From Nymphaea colorata (Eukaryota > Streptophyta > Magnoliopsida > Nymphaeales > Nymphaeaceae), in the NCBI RefSeq assembly GCF_008831285.2, contig NC_045141.1, forward strand, positions 22,660,742 through 22,724,741: a stretch of 64,000 nt of DNA, given 5' to 3'. A program made the position numbers and the translations under genes. Numbering within the stretch: the first letter of the stretch is position 1; each line of letters starts with the position of its first letter. Below, piece after piece: positions 23,515-36,430 of this stretch. The notes beneath the pieces were generated by a model. The model did not search any database. It had not been told where the DNA came from and saw nothing but the letters and a program-made list of their open reading frames with translations.

Positions 23515-25431
23515 GCTGCTAGAATTTCACTTAATAAAAATAATAATCACTCTATTATGGAGTAGCCTTCATCTTTTGAGCTGCTCCACTGTATTATTTT
23601 AGGGCATCTCTTTCTTCCACACAGTCGTTTTATGATTTTACTAGTCGTTCATGTTGACACTAGACTTGCTTTTGGTCGCTTCAATTTGTTATAATACTTG
23701 TCATTTAAGATACTCATTCCATCTATTCCATTCGATCTATTTCATTGCATGTCAAATTTAATTTTTCAAACCGACCGTTTGTCCGTATAAACTATTTTTT
23801 ACTATTTCATGAATGTGTATCACAGATTAGAATATATTAATAGATAACTATTGCCAAGGGATCCCAAAAGATTCTTAGGTACCATCACTAAGGCACACTT
23901 GAATTAAAAACCCAAGTCCATTTTTTGTTTAGAACTACCTTTAGCTGCCCACATAAGGCCCACATATAGCTGCTTAAGGGGAAAGGGTCACTAGTTATTG
24001 TCATCAAATGTGATATTATTTGAAATCTGACTCAAATGTAAGAAGATCACATAAAGTTTGAACATTTGAGGATTGTTAACGACTTTCTTAGTGTTTGCTT
24101 ATATAAGTGCCATTACATAAAATATTATTTTTCAAAATTTTTATATATTACAAGTGAAATTTTTTAAAATTAATTTTCTTTTAAAAAAGTGGTCAAGGTC
24201 TTCGCCGCAGTCCCTTTGTCCATGCCCCACGTCTACATGGGTGGACCGCATTTCCCACTCCATTCTTTTTGTGAAACTTGATGGTGTGACGGCTTTTCAT
24301 GAAAAATACATCCCCCTGAAAAATGCATCCCCCTAGAACGGTTGCTATCATCCTTCCAAACATCCCTCTTTCTAATATAAATAACAAACAAATTGCATCA
24401 TCAAGCAATTATTGCTAGAATTTGATTGATTTATACAATTATATGCAGTAGATGATGAAAAAAATTTAAAACTTCAGAGTTTTTTTTTTTTTTTTTAATT
24501 ATATCACCAAAAGTGGAGCACCTACCTGTAATTTTTTTGCCGCTGAGGGGCCATTTGTCGGCAGTCTTCTTAACAAGGTGCTGGGGCATGATTAAAAGAG
24601 AACAAATGTGCCACCTACTTCAAGCAGCAGCTATTATGACTAAGTAGGACTTTGTTACATAATTTTCATTCAAGTTTTTTTTCTTAATTTCATTCAATTC
24701 CAAAAGGTGCATCCATCTGAAAACATTTTCTATGAGTCCCTAGTTCCACTTACAACAGTAATAGCGGAGCTAGGTGTGGGCAGTTGCCCACATGGACCTA
24801 CATCATTTATTTTCAAAGCCATATAATTCATCTTTCAACTCACGTTTGCCGTTGTTTGTAGTTCAGATGAATAACACATTGGAGCATGAATCAACTACAA
24901 CATTCAAACCTCGAATCCTTTAAGTGTGAGCCGCAGTGTAACATTTTTTAAGAATTTGGGGTTTTTCTTAGACTGAGACTGAACAAAATTATTTTTCATC
25001 ATATGTCCTTTTTGGATTACGTTCCTTTTGATAATTTCACAAATGACCAACATGAGAATTGAACTGTTGACCTTCTTCCACTTGAAAAGGTGCCAAATCC
25101 AAACAGCAACAACTGAGCTCATCTTTGGCGATCTTTAGGAATATGCCATAATAGATGAACTGTAATTAATCGGCCAAAGCAAAAACGAAGTTTAATCTGA
25201 CAAGAAAACAAATTACAATAATGGCGGCCGTGGATTACAATTATGGATGATTATTTATTGGGATCAACCACCAGGTCCGAATGACGCTACTACAGAGCGT
25301 TTTGTATAAACGTATTTGTTTGGTCAATATGAAACAGTCATCCAAACCTTAGTGGTAGATTCATAGAACACATTAAAAAAAGCTCTTTATGAACGTTCTA
25401 CCATAAATTTTGGGGCAAGTTCATGAAAAAG

Positions 25432-25694
25432 ATAGTTGGCAAACTTGCCGTACTAGTTTGAGGATCGCTCAAGTCAGCTCGGCACGCTAAAAAATCTAGC
25501 CACAAGTCAAGGTTGGCCCAACTCGCCCTCGACTTGGCCAGACTTGGCGTGCCTCGGCCTTAACTCGGCCGATTCAGCCGCAGTGATTTACATTCTGGTT
25601 ATTTTCAAACTTGACCGGGTCGACAAGTCTACACACTGACCTGGTGTCCCGATCAACTGCCGATCTGAGTTCGAATTGCAAGCTTGCCAACTAT
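25432..25694. mobile_element. TIR-bounded element (MITE-like), superfamily unclear
   Basis: ATAGTTGGCAAACTTGC at 25,432 is mirrored by GCAAGCTTGCCAACTAT ending at 25,694, a 17-base inverted repeat with one mismatch around a 263-bp block rich in CTCGGC and ACTTGG words. No clear target duplication was found. Probably a non-autonomous DNA element. Confidence 0.45.
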
Positions 25695-27300
25695 TCATAG
25701 AGCATTCAAACAGTTTCACTTTTCAAATGTGCTCTTAGAGATTATTTGATAGTTGAAACACTTTGTGATTATCTATGCTTAAATATTCAACTCAGGTGAC
25801 GTGACAGAATAAAACAGAGTTGAACCAAGCCAAATCAACAAAAAATTGGAGCTAACAATGAACAAATTGATTACGCTATGTCCTATACGAGCTGGACAGC
25901 CTGTACCGATAATAATTGAGCTATGCTTGAACGGGGAGGTCTCTACTGAGCTCTATTCAAGACGATCAGCCCAGAACATTAATGTTCATTCACCCTTTCT
26001 ATTAGCGATGTTTTTTAATATAGGGAATATAAATAACGAGCATTACATTCAAGGATGTCAATGAATCGAATTCATATCAAATATTTCACCTAAATGCTAA
26101 AAACAAATTGGGTATGTGAAAGAATTGAACATGATATTAACAAATCTAATGGGTTCAAATTTAAGGAATGATATCCAAACATATTTGGTTTCAAATAAAC
26201 ATCCGATTAGATTTAGATTTAGTTTCAAATAGTTCTTAACATATTATGATGCAGTTTACATTAGGTTGTATATTTAAAAGCAGAATCCAGGAAGGATTAA
26301 GATTGCCAATTTAAAAATCAGATTTGGATATGATAAAGACATTTCTTCATTTATATTCAAGTCTGAATTTGATCCAAAGGAGGGCAACAAAAACTTCAAA
26401 CTTCGGGGGCTTTTTTTTTTTTAATACAGTCAAAACTCAAACGACTTTTTGTAAAGTTTGATGGTGTGGATGCACGCTGTCAACACGCGGAAACCTTTTC
26501 CTTGTTTGTTCTAGAAAAGAATCTCTAAGCGCCAATTCCAACCCCATGTGGACAACACAAGCCCTTTATGATTATCACGAAGAAATCTGGCAGCCACTTG
26601 TTAGTGATTTCAATGTAAAAGGAAAAGAGAAATCATGGAAAAGAAAGAGATCCTTCCAGATTTGGGTTCTACGCGGCGAGTTTGAAGAACTCTTTAAACA
26701 CAAGGTCCCGTTTGGATGCAGATTCAGAAGTTTAATTTTCTAAGTTTATTGACTTTTCAAACTCTCGCAAGTTCACGGTTTTAACATATTTCAAAAGATT
26801 CTATTGTGTGGTACACATCAAAATCCAGATAGGAAAATTTTCAGATTGTGACTTCTCCTGTGTTTGGCTGTTTCTTCGAAATCACTGACCTCCCTACGCA
26901 GGCCCTAGATGTCATGGGAATACATGATACCCAGGTCCGGGTGAACATACATGGTTTCGGGGATATAAATTTTCCCAGGATATCTGATCCGATCTAGTGT
27001 ACGTGTTCCACTTGGATTATATCAGTTGGGTTTGAGACTAAATCTCTTCACCTCACATAATTCGGGTTTGAATCCATCCATGTATGATTTGGGTTTTAAA
27101 AAAACCCCAGGCCTATTAGAGCCAACGCAAACTGATATTTGGGCTTGATAACTCTTAGTGAATGTCAGAATTCAGTGCTTTGCAAAATTAGGGATGTGGA
27201 TAGATCGGATATATTTTATTACCGAATGAATAAATCATTAAGTCTCTATCCTTCCATAATAAGATTCAATTCGGGGTTAATGAAACTTTCCACTGCTCGG

Positions 27301-27381
27301 TAGGGGCGAATCAACACATAATTGCCGAGTCGAGGTCAAATTGACTGAACTCAAGCTAGACATGGCTCGTATTCACCCCTA
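27301..27381. mobile_element. Short relic of the hAT-like family seen at 7 kb
   Basis: Only 81 bp long, with left end TAGGGGCGAATC and right end, reverse-complemented, TAGGGGTGAATACGAG. The inner words GAGTCGAGG and ACTCAAGC are those of the 7,047-7,494 element, so this looks like an internally deleted member of the same family. No matching 8-bp flanks remain. Confidence 0.5.
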
Positions 27382-29325
27382 AGCTGAAGTTACCACCCAA
27401 CCCCTCATCCCTTATAATACATGGCAATTCACCGTAACAAGCTTTTAGCTCAGAAAAGCGAAAAGTTACCAACAGTCATTTGGTTCATGATAACAATGTG
27501 ACAAACAATCACCCAACTATAGCAAAATTTTCTTTAAAACACAATATAAATTCAATATTTCCTTGCTATATCTGTGACAAGGATCCAATTTAAAAGATCT
27601 TGATCAAAATGATATTATAAATAAATGCCCTCTTATGCATTTAATATTTCTTCGGCTACCTCTCTCATAGTTATGTCATTTTTTTTTACCCTACTCATTA
27701 AGTGGTCTAGTACTATTATTTTCCATGCTCTCGATGGTAAAAGATGAACATTTTGAAGAATGATTTCGTTTTATTTTTTTAGGGCAATTGGTCACCGGGA
27801 CCGATGCCATTGAAATCACTACCAGTGCTCCTGAAATCACTACCAGTGCTCCAACCATCTTATTAATACCAATTTGGGCTCGAGGCTGAATATAATATAC
27901 ATAAAGAACGGAATCCCATAGAATTCTACAAGCGATAATTTTTTTAATGCAGAGAACAACTCGTGCCCTTCGTCTGGACAACTCACGCTCGATGTCACTC
28001 AATTTGAAACCAAGATTACAGTAGAGAAAAGGGGAAAGAGAGAGAGTATAATGAACAGTTGGTTCAGTAATCTTAATTTAAGTTCAACAATGTTGAAGGG
28101 CGTTGGGATGATGAACATCTCAATAAATGAAGGGGGAGAGAGGAGACGGGCGGTGGGCGAGGCCCATGTGGATCCATTAATGCCGTCTGCTTAATAAATC
28201 CGAGGGGGCTGCTGCACTGCACTGCGCTCATGGAAGAAGAGATGAAGGCCTCTCCTCTCATGGCAGCTACGCGGCGACAAAAGATGCCGTCGCTTTGTGT
28301 ATTTTGTCATTTTTATTTATGGAAGAAGATGCATCTAACCGTGGGAAAGTTTTTAATCTTTTCTTGAAGGAAAATCAATGAGAGTTGGGAGTATAGTGTG
28401 AAAACCATCGGTTGGTTGGCCATATTATTTTTTTTCTGAATTCGACGCAACAAACATTTCTTCCTTTTTTTCCAAGTTTGCTTACAAATACAAGCAACCA
28501 TCACCATTAAAATTGTCAGTGAGATTTTGAATCAATTCAATTTAGTGGCGTTCCTCCAATATTTGTAACCCCACAATTAATGGGTTAGGCGTTGATTAAT
28601 AGTATGAACTCCCACTCAGTGGCTTATTAACTCGTTCAATGATTCCACGCTCTCTCCGGAGCATGTGAAAATATCCCAACGCCCATGCATTACAATAAAT
28701 GACGAGATTGGAAGCTAATTTACAACGCTCGTTTAATTATTCCACCTTCATTCTGGAGAACGTGAAATCCCCAACGCCCGTGGATCACATTAAGTGATGA
28801 AAGTAGAAATCGATTTATGATACCAACTTTGAACACTTCTCATGTAATTTTTCACAGCATGTTCAGCTTCGTTGCTTTTTTAAATATCAACGATATTCAA
28901 TTATAGTGAATTTCACAAGAGTTTTCTCCTCCTTTTACTCACTATTTGTTTCTTAAATTGGCCTGATATATTTTTTTTCCGAACATCTTTTTGAAGAACA
29001 GTGCGGAATTCTTCTGGGACAGAAAAAAAGTTTGCCAGGAGAGGGATGTGTGAGATGTGAACGCAAAGCAGGTGGGACAAGCAGAAGGCATGTCTACGAT
29101 GGACCCACCGCCATTTATTTGTGAGAATTCCCATGGCCGGCTGCCAATTACTGGTCATGGCTGGTCAAAATCCACAGCAGGGTTGAATTCGAGGCTGATA
29201 AATTCTGGAAGAAGTGGGCTGCTAGACGGAGGCTTCTTGTTTCCTGCGGAGCTGAGTGCAGAGCGAGAGAAGGAGAGAAGCGGAGATCTGTTATAAGGAA
29301 GAGAGGGCCTGAAGGGTAGGAGGAG

Positions 29326-31541
29326 ATGGGTTCGGTGTGGAGATCGATGGTGGTTCTGACGGTGGTGGCGATGGCGACAGCCATTGGAACGGTCGGCGCT
29401 GACGATCAACAGCTGACGGACTGCATTGGGCAGCTGGCTCCCAGCCTGCAAGGCTGCCTTGAGGCCGTTGGGGACCCGACGAAGAAGCCTTCGAGCGACT
29501 GCTGCAAGGGCGTCAACAACGTAGTGAAGAACCAGTTGAAGTGCCTCTGCACCCTCTACAACAATCCTTCCGCCGTCTCGTCCTACGGCCTCAACATGAC
29601 TCGGGTTCTCGAGATCCCTACCCTCTGCAAAGTCCCCGCTGACGTCTCCCTCTGCAAAACCGGTACCATCTCCACAGCCCCTCACTTTCTCTTTTTTCCT
29701 TCCTTCCTCCCCTCGTGTATGTGTGTGTTTGTGTGTTTTTTCTCTTTCTGGCTGTGGCGGTTTTGCTGCAGAAGATGAAGAGGCTTCTCTCTCTCTCTCT
29801 CTGAATATTATGTTGGTTTTGTTTGTCTCAGGCAACTCATCTACCCCCTCCAGCCACACCCCAGCAAAGTCTGCCCCTTCTCCAGCATCAGCCAGCGTGC
29901 CTGCCCCAACTTCAGGTCTCTCTCTCTCTCTCTATTTATATATCTCTCTCGTTTACATTATTAAGGAGATTTCCTGTGTGGAGTTTTAATAACACAAATC
30001 TTGCGCAATTACATTCTCAGCAGACCTGAACTTGAGTTTGTGGAGGCTGTAGTTTGGAAAGCGTTTGTTTAACCTTGAGATGCTCTGTAGCAATAGAGAC
30101 AGAGCTCTTGCAGACTTCAAGAAAGTTCTCCTAATTTCCTGTTATGTTGCACATTTTGATGCTTCTGAGAAAAGAAAAAAGAGGACCACTTCTTTCCTTA
30201 GTAAAAAAAAAAAAAGAAAATCTCTGCCCATATACGCTGGCTCAAGCCTCTGATCTCCAAGTGGAAACTCTACCACTTTGTAAACTTTGAGTTTATAAAG
30301 CTGCGATGTTTAAGAAGACGGGAAACTTAATCACATTTTCCTTGTTCTAATGCTTGCTATGTCACTAGTAAATAAAGGGGAATATAGAAAAATGGGGTCG
30401 AGAAAGGTTTTGAAAAGATCACATTAACCTAGGCAACGAGATCCTTGAAGCAGGTTTGTATCAGGAAAGAAATGAACAGTGGAAAAGCATACTTTAAAAA
30501 AGGTTGATGGGTTTTTGACAGTTAAAGATGTACAAAGAAGAAGAGGATAGAAGAGGCTCCTCTGTTAGAGTGTTTGGTTGGGGAAGCAAACGGGAATTCT
30601 CTTCATCCATGGATGTGGTTAGACGGATTAACTGCCATTGATGCTTTCTTTTTCCTTCTGTCAGTAATTCATTACGAAGCCTTCTCTTTGAGACTCCTTT
30701 CAGTCTCAGGGATCTCGAATGATCTGATCTGAGAGCTGATGAGCAGGTCACGGAGGCTTCTTCTTGCCTAAGTGACTTGGACGGGCCAGGCACCTTGTTC
30801 ATGAGCCATGTCCAGTCTGGTTTTTGCTTGTGGTCGTTTTACCTCTTAATGGTAGGAAGGTAGAAGGCCTTGTAGCCATGGCTGCTCTGCTTCATATCAG
30901 AATATCGAGCGGATCAAGCGGGTGATGATCTCAATGTGGCACAACGCTGTCTACGCCCACGCCTAATTAATGCTTCCTTAATTGGACGGCAGAAGCCAGC
31001 TGAGGACACACGTATGTGGTTCCTCGTGTGTTTCGTGTTGGGAGGACCACCCACTCCGCTGCCCATCTTCTCCTGTTTTCAAGAATATCATGGAATTCAC
31101 ACAGTAGTATAAAAAAATTCAGGTAGAGCGCCATTTCTGGACCTTAAGTTTTCTTTACTCCCAAAGTTAAAGAAGATCTTACCGTCCCAATTTGATCGAC
31201 AGTTCAAAGCATGACAACTGGCTCTTGGATTATTTTAGTTATATATTTGCCGAAGCTTTTCTGCAATGGATGAAATTTTAGAAATTTCAGACTGTTGAAG
31301 AATCTTACTTGCATTGCGCATCAAAAATAAAAGGGGCAAAAGAATGTGCAAATTAATTTCTAACTGTAATTGAAGAAATATGGACTGCTTCTAGCTTTTA
31401 ACTGGGTTTCTTGAACTCGTGACTGGTTTTACAGGTTCAGACAAGCAGACCAATGGCGCTTTGAGGTTGACATGGTCATTGAAGCCACTGTGGGCACTTG
31501 GTTTGCTGTGGGCATCGCTGTTGTTGAAGCCTTGGGCCTGA
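29326..31541 (+). CDS. GPI-anchored lipid-transfer-type protein (8-Cys), copy B
   Basis: Paralogue of copy A on the same strand 8 kb downstream, with the same expected role as a GPI-anchored lipid-binding protein of the cell surface. Exons 29326-29662, 29832-29915 and 31435-31541 total 528 bases, giving 175 residues. Signal peptide MVVLTVVAMATAIGTVGA, then C-10-C-14-CC-12-C-1-C-25-C-8-C: identical spacing to copy A except in the first loop. Exon 2 is longer and Pro/Ser/Ala-rich (SPASASVPAPTS), typical of arabinogalactan-type glycosylation; the tail KPLWALGLLWASLLLKPWA fits a GPI signal. Both introns are phase 1 at positions matching copy A, so the pair arose by tandem duplication. The start is the only ATG in frame directly before the signal peptide. 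Confidence 0.87.
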
Positions 31542-32800
31542 TGCCATCATCTTTTACATACTGAAATAATCACTCTTCTGGATGGGGTGGCATTTATATT
31601 TCACACTTGTGGTGACTCCTTGTTCGTTTCATTCTTGTAGGCTTTCACTTTTGCTGTGCGCTTATTTCTTCTTTGCTTGTGTTGGTGACTACTTTCATCT
31701 TGGACTCTAATTTGGCTTTTGGTGTTACCTTTGTCGGTCCATGGCACTTGTATAATTTATATCTTGAGAATTGATCATGGGTTCTGAAGCGGTTTTCTTC
31801 TTCTTCTCTCTTGATATCCAGTGTTATTCTTCCCCAAGAACTTAATTACATGCAAAATCCAGAATTGCATTAGAGACAAAGAACATCAATAAGCAATTCA
31901 GATCCGACAGGAGAAATTTAGTTCAAAACCTAATATCTAAGATATGGTTAATCCAACTTGAGAGATTTCTTCAAAAGGGCAGTATACATTTTTGTTTCAT
32001 AAATCATTCATCTTCAACACTTTGGAAGATGTTCACGAGCATGTCAATAAATGCTGAGATGGGTGGGTAAGCCCACGAACGGATACATGCTGGCAATGCA
32101 TTAAATGCTACGTAATATATCAAATGAATTCCTTGGCTCCCCATCATTTTCTCGTTAGAATCCGCCCAAGGTTACGCAGCTAAAAAGCATGGAATTATGT
32201 TGCTTTTCTATTTTGTCAAATCTGAGAACATAGAGCTGCTGGTTCTCGGCTCTTTATTCATTGAAGAGGGTCCCTTCAATGAATTGATTGAAAAATCTTT
32301 TAGCATCTTATCTTTCATTTTGCACCTCAAATCGACGGATATAAGCTTCAAATTCTCTGCACCTGATCTAAAATGCAGTTCACATCTTTCAATATAAATA
32401 TAAGTAATCTTTGAACTATGCCTATATATGTACACAGAAACACGAACACACAGAATGTGGACCTTTGCATTGCAAATTTCACTTTCTTGACAAATAAGAA
32501 CATTACCTAGAGAAAGAAAGATCAGTCGAGATGCATGCTTCTCGATTCATAATTTCATTCGCCAGCTCTACTTAAGCGGGAAATGTATATAATAACAGAG
32601 GCTTCCGTTTTTTTCTAATTTCACGTGAAAATAGTGCCAAAGATTCAATTGGTATACCTGTTATGTACATGGGGCATCTTCAATGTAACTCTTTTCGGTG
32701 AGTTTCTGAATTGATTGGACTTTACGGTTGGCAGTTCAGACCCCACATGGCATCAAGCATTTATATTTTTGAAGCCCTCAATTAATGTCGTAGGCATGAT
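31542..32800. other. Intergenic; no gene recognised
   Basis: 3' flank of copy B. No coding sequence or clear repeat was found before the LINE remnant. Confidence 0.4.
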
Positions 32801-34209
32801 TTGGACGTTCGGCGCACTGATTATTGCTCCTGGTTACGTTACCATCCTTCGATGCATGTAAAAGTAAATAAAGGAGGAAACTACCCCCTCAAGAAATTCG
32901 CCATAGCTGAAGACAAGGCTTGCAGGCCTTACTCCGAGGGCGGAATCGCTCTTATCCGCATAGAGGATTGGGCCCTTGCATGGCTAATCAAATGAGTCTT
33001 ACAGCTATGTCTTCGCGAAGCAAGTTGGTTCGCTTCTGCTTCAAAAGGTCTGTGGAGCCAGGAGCCCTGTGGGTCATTAGGCCGAGTTCTAAACAGACTT
33101 GGTTTTTTAAGCATTCTATGTTGGCGTGGCGTCTGATTAAGCACAAGACAGCTTGGCAAATTAGAAGGGGCGATGCTAAGATATGGTGTGATAATTGGGG
33201 AGGATTAGTTTTAGCAGAATCTGTCTCGACTGTCGAGTGGGTGTTGTTTGAAAGAACTAGCAAGATGTCCATCAACCAATTCTTGAACACAGATGATGGC
33301 TGGTCCCAGAATTTGGACAGATTTTTCAGTGTCTGCAGATGGCTCGCCCACAATTGAGGAACGGTCCAGATGTACTTAGGTTCGAGGGATGCCTGGTTAA
33401 AGGATTGAAAACGAGAGACTTGTGGGAAGCTGCAATAGTGAAACAGACAGAGGAACTGTGGAGAAAATTCATATGGAACAAGGAGGTTCACCCTAGAGGA
33501 AGATGGTTCTTATTTACAGCGGTTTATGACAGGCTTCAGACGCTTGATCCACAGTAGAAAAAGGGCCTGAACCTTGCAAACAGATGTCAGATTTGCTGTG
33601 AGGCAGAATAATCTAGTCATCATCTGTTCTTTAAATGTAAGCTAGTAGTGTGTTTATCTTGGCAGCTAGTGTCCAAAAAGTTTGGCAGGAGGATGGGCAG
33701 TGGGGGTCCCTTATCTGAGTTATTAAAGAGATGATATAATTGTAGTTTTAAGAGGGGCTGGATCATGAGGTGATGGAGAATTTGTTTTGAAGACGTGGTT
33801 GGGTGCATTTGGAAGTGGAGAAATCGATGCTTCCATAAGGACAAGCGGAAGAACATAGTGTGCATGGTAGGACCAATTTGGTTGGAATGTACCAAAGTGC
33901 CTTTTAATCATAGATTGGAAGAGCTGACAGATATAAGATGTTAGACTAGGGGTGGTATTATTCTTGGGAAATGGTCTAAGCTGGGGTGGAATTAAGGAAG
34001 GTTGGTAGGTGGTAAGAGCGAGATGCACGAAGACTTGCAGTCCAAACATTTTGTAGAACACTTATTTCTGGTTTTCCTGAAACAGAGGTGCTGTATTTAG
34101 CTCTGCAAATCTCTGATTTTACTCACTGTTTTTGGGTAGAAATCAGCTCAAACAACAAGAAGTGGTTACATTGGCTTAAAATGAGCATTGAGAGTAGAGG
34201 GTTGAGATG
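32801..34209 (+). mobile_element. LINE (L1-type) 3' remnant: RT tail, zinc-binding domain, RNase H tail
   Basis: A non-LTR retrotransposon remnant that lacks its 5' half. In order it shows the end of the reverse-transcriptase region (CRPYSEGGIALIRIEDW, about 32,925), the linker typical of plant LINEs (AWQIRRGDAKIWCDNW, about 33,150-33,197), the zf-RVT zinc-binding domain (EVHPRGRWFLFTA, about 33,484, then NRCQIC and HHLFFKC to about 33,640) and a weak RNase H-like tail (EVLYLALQISDF, about 34,085). Frames change several times and stops interrupt it; for example a TAG falls in the zf-RVT region just after the first Cys pair. It encodes nothing functional. No poly(A) tail or target duplication was recognised, which suggests age. 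Confidence 0.8.
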
Positions 34210-34346
34210 ACAAGGTGCTTAATTTTATGAATGCCAAACTACCCCTAAGATAACAAGGTGCTTAATTTCCAAATTCAACTTGTTCACTTTGTCATTTGCA
34301 CAAGGAAACGCTTGTGCTCAAAAACTCATTTTTGAGGCAACCTACT

Positions 34347-34350
<4 letters not shown>

Positions 34351-34436
<86 letters not shown>
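34351..34436. repeat. Compound microsatellite (CT)n(TA)n
   Basis: About 17 CT units run directly into about 26 TA units. Confidence 0.95.
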
Positions 34437-34438
<2 letters not shown>

Positions 34439-36430
34439 AGAACCAAAGTTGGCAGGTCACCATTTATCTTTTGTGTCAAACTTCTGAGGGGCGGCTATTC
34501 ACAAGCCATGATATTTTATATTAAGGACATAAAAGGCCGTCTCTTTCTTCATGGAGTGAAGCTAAAAAGTTAATACCAGAAGGCTATGTGTTCTGGCTAC
34601 CACCAACATTGAATCGGATGTTTGGGCACTTAAATGTCTAAAACACCCCCAATAAGAGAATACAAGAATGATAAGCGAAAAAAGACACATTACTTAAAAA
34701 GGTAATTTAGTTTTTAGGGTGTTTGATTGCCTTCCAAAGATTTTCCGGAAAGCATCTTTCTGAAAAAAGCTTTCGAGGAAAAAGTCCGTCCTAAAACAGG
34801 GAACCGGAAAAGACAGCAAAACACACAAGTTTTATCGTTAGATGTTAAAAAGTTTCAAATTGGTACTTCATTGTTTGATTAGTAAGCATAACTTTTTCTA
34901 AAGAATACATTGTCAGAAAAAAGTTTCCACTTTCCAGCCATCAAATAAAATGCGAAAAGCTTTCTTATTAGAGGGAAATTAGTCCCAAGAAGTAAAATAA
35001 ATACAGATTTTCGGGTTTTTTTTTTTTGCAGCAAATAGGAATATAAACCGTTTGAACTCAGGCGGATTCAATCTCTACCGAATTGGCTGAAGGATTATTC
35101 CAAGGCAAACTCAGATTTGGATCTCATTTTTAAACCCAAAACTGAATCTAACATAGGATTCAATTTTATATGCCAACTTGGGCAGTTCTCTGCCAGTTAT
35201 CAGTCAGATATCATTTTCGGGTTTTGATTTTGTTATGGAACTACGTATCAAATCGATATTTATTACTACCCAAAGTTAATTTGTTCACTAGATTCTTCTA
35301 AATAGATTTCAAATGGGGGCGGGATATATCTGGTTCATTTGCATCTCCACCTGCAAAGGTTTTATCAACTACTGGCCTGGTAATTTCTATATTGCAAATG
35401 GCTTTAGTAAAATGTGACTGTATAAGGTGATATACTCAACCCAATGAGATTCAATCCTTGAGTCAATAAACACCACATGCATGCATGTCATGGTACTCGA
35501 AGAATTTTTTTTAAAAAAAAATAAAAGATCAAGAAAATCTTGCATTTGGCTCCCCATGTCCTGGCTTTCAACTACTTCAACGCTTTACTGCCTAACCAAG
35601 CTTCTAATGACAGTTCTTTGTTAGCGACTCCGCATTAATGCACTTCAATAAAAATAATTCTCAACTTCATCCTCAGCAAATGCACAAACTGTATATTTAG
35701 AAATAAAATTGTCTTAACAAACTTACTTTAATGCTTAATCCATCACAAAACAACCACCAGATCACATACATTCGGTTGAATCTGATCCAACCAACATAGG
35801 TAGTCAGATTTTTGAAATGCTTAACATCTGTAGACGAGTATTTATTGAATCCTACTTGCCAACGGAGCAACAAGCAAGAAAGTTGAGATTTTTATACTTG
35901 AAATTGAAGGAGGCTAAGCTGAAAAATATCTTTATACCTTTTGTTCTTTTGAAAGAAAAACCTATCAAATACCTTCCAATGTCTTTGTAAGAAAAAATAT
36001 AAAAATTCACCTTTTCATACTTTTTTTGCCGTTGCATAGACTTATACATATTTTTTTCCTAAGGTTTTCCCAAGAGAAAAACAAAATTAAAAGCAAAAGA
36101 CTCTTCAGGGAACCCCTGCCAGAAGCCAAGAAAAGTATTTGCAACAATGGTTTAAGTAAACCACACATTGAGAACCATAAATAAATCGCAGATTTTATTA
36201 TCAGCAACCATTTTACGGTTTACAACATGAAACGGCATCCTCAACATCACAACGAAAGCCTCAAATACAAATGCACACTTCTACGCTGTTCTTTATATGA
36301 AATGCTTCCATGAAGGGTATAAAATCAGAAAGACTTTTACACCACACCCTATTTCAGCAAGAAGACTCACAACAGCAACAAAAGTTGTAGGATACCGTGT
36401 ACGCAGGAATTCATCTACGCCAAACTTATC
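34437..36430. other. Intergenic, 3' side of the Hip gene
   Basis: AT-rich sequence, no gene recognised. The stretch just below 36,431 is the 3' untranslated region of the Hip gene. Confidence 0.4.

Larger units (their letters stand above)
23515..29325. other. Long intergenic region between the two lipid-transfer-type genes
   Basis: Nearly 6 kb of AT-rich sequence with no convincing gene. Two TIR-bounded relics lie at 25,432-25,694 and 27,301-27,381. The reading frames present are below 105 codons and match no family I know. The last kilobase is the likely promoter of copy B. Confidence 0.45.

Noticed and set aside
27691-28002. A 103-codon minus-strand frame
   Set aside because: No domain, no splice context; AT-rich chance frame.
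29155-29859. A 234-codon open frame on the minus strand
   Set aside because: Antisense to exon 1 of lipid-transfer-type copy B; its composition mirrors the GC-rich coding strand.
30494-30802. A 102-codon minus-strand frame
   Set aside because: It lies inside intron 2 of lipid-transfer-type copy B and resembles nothing known.
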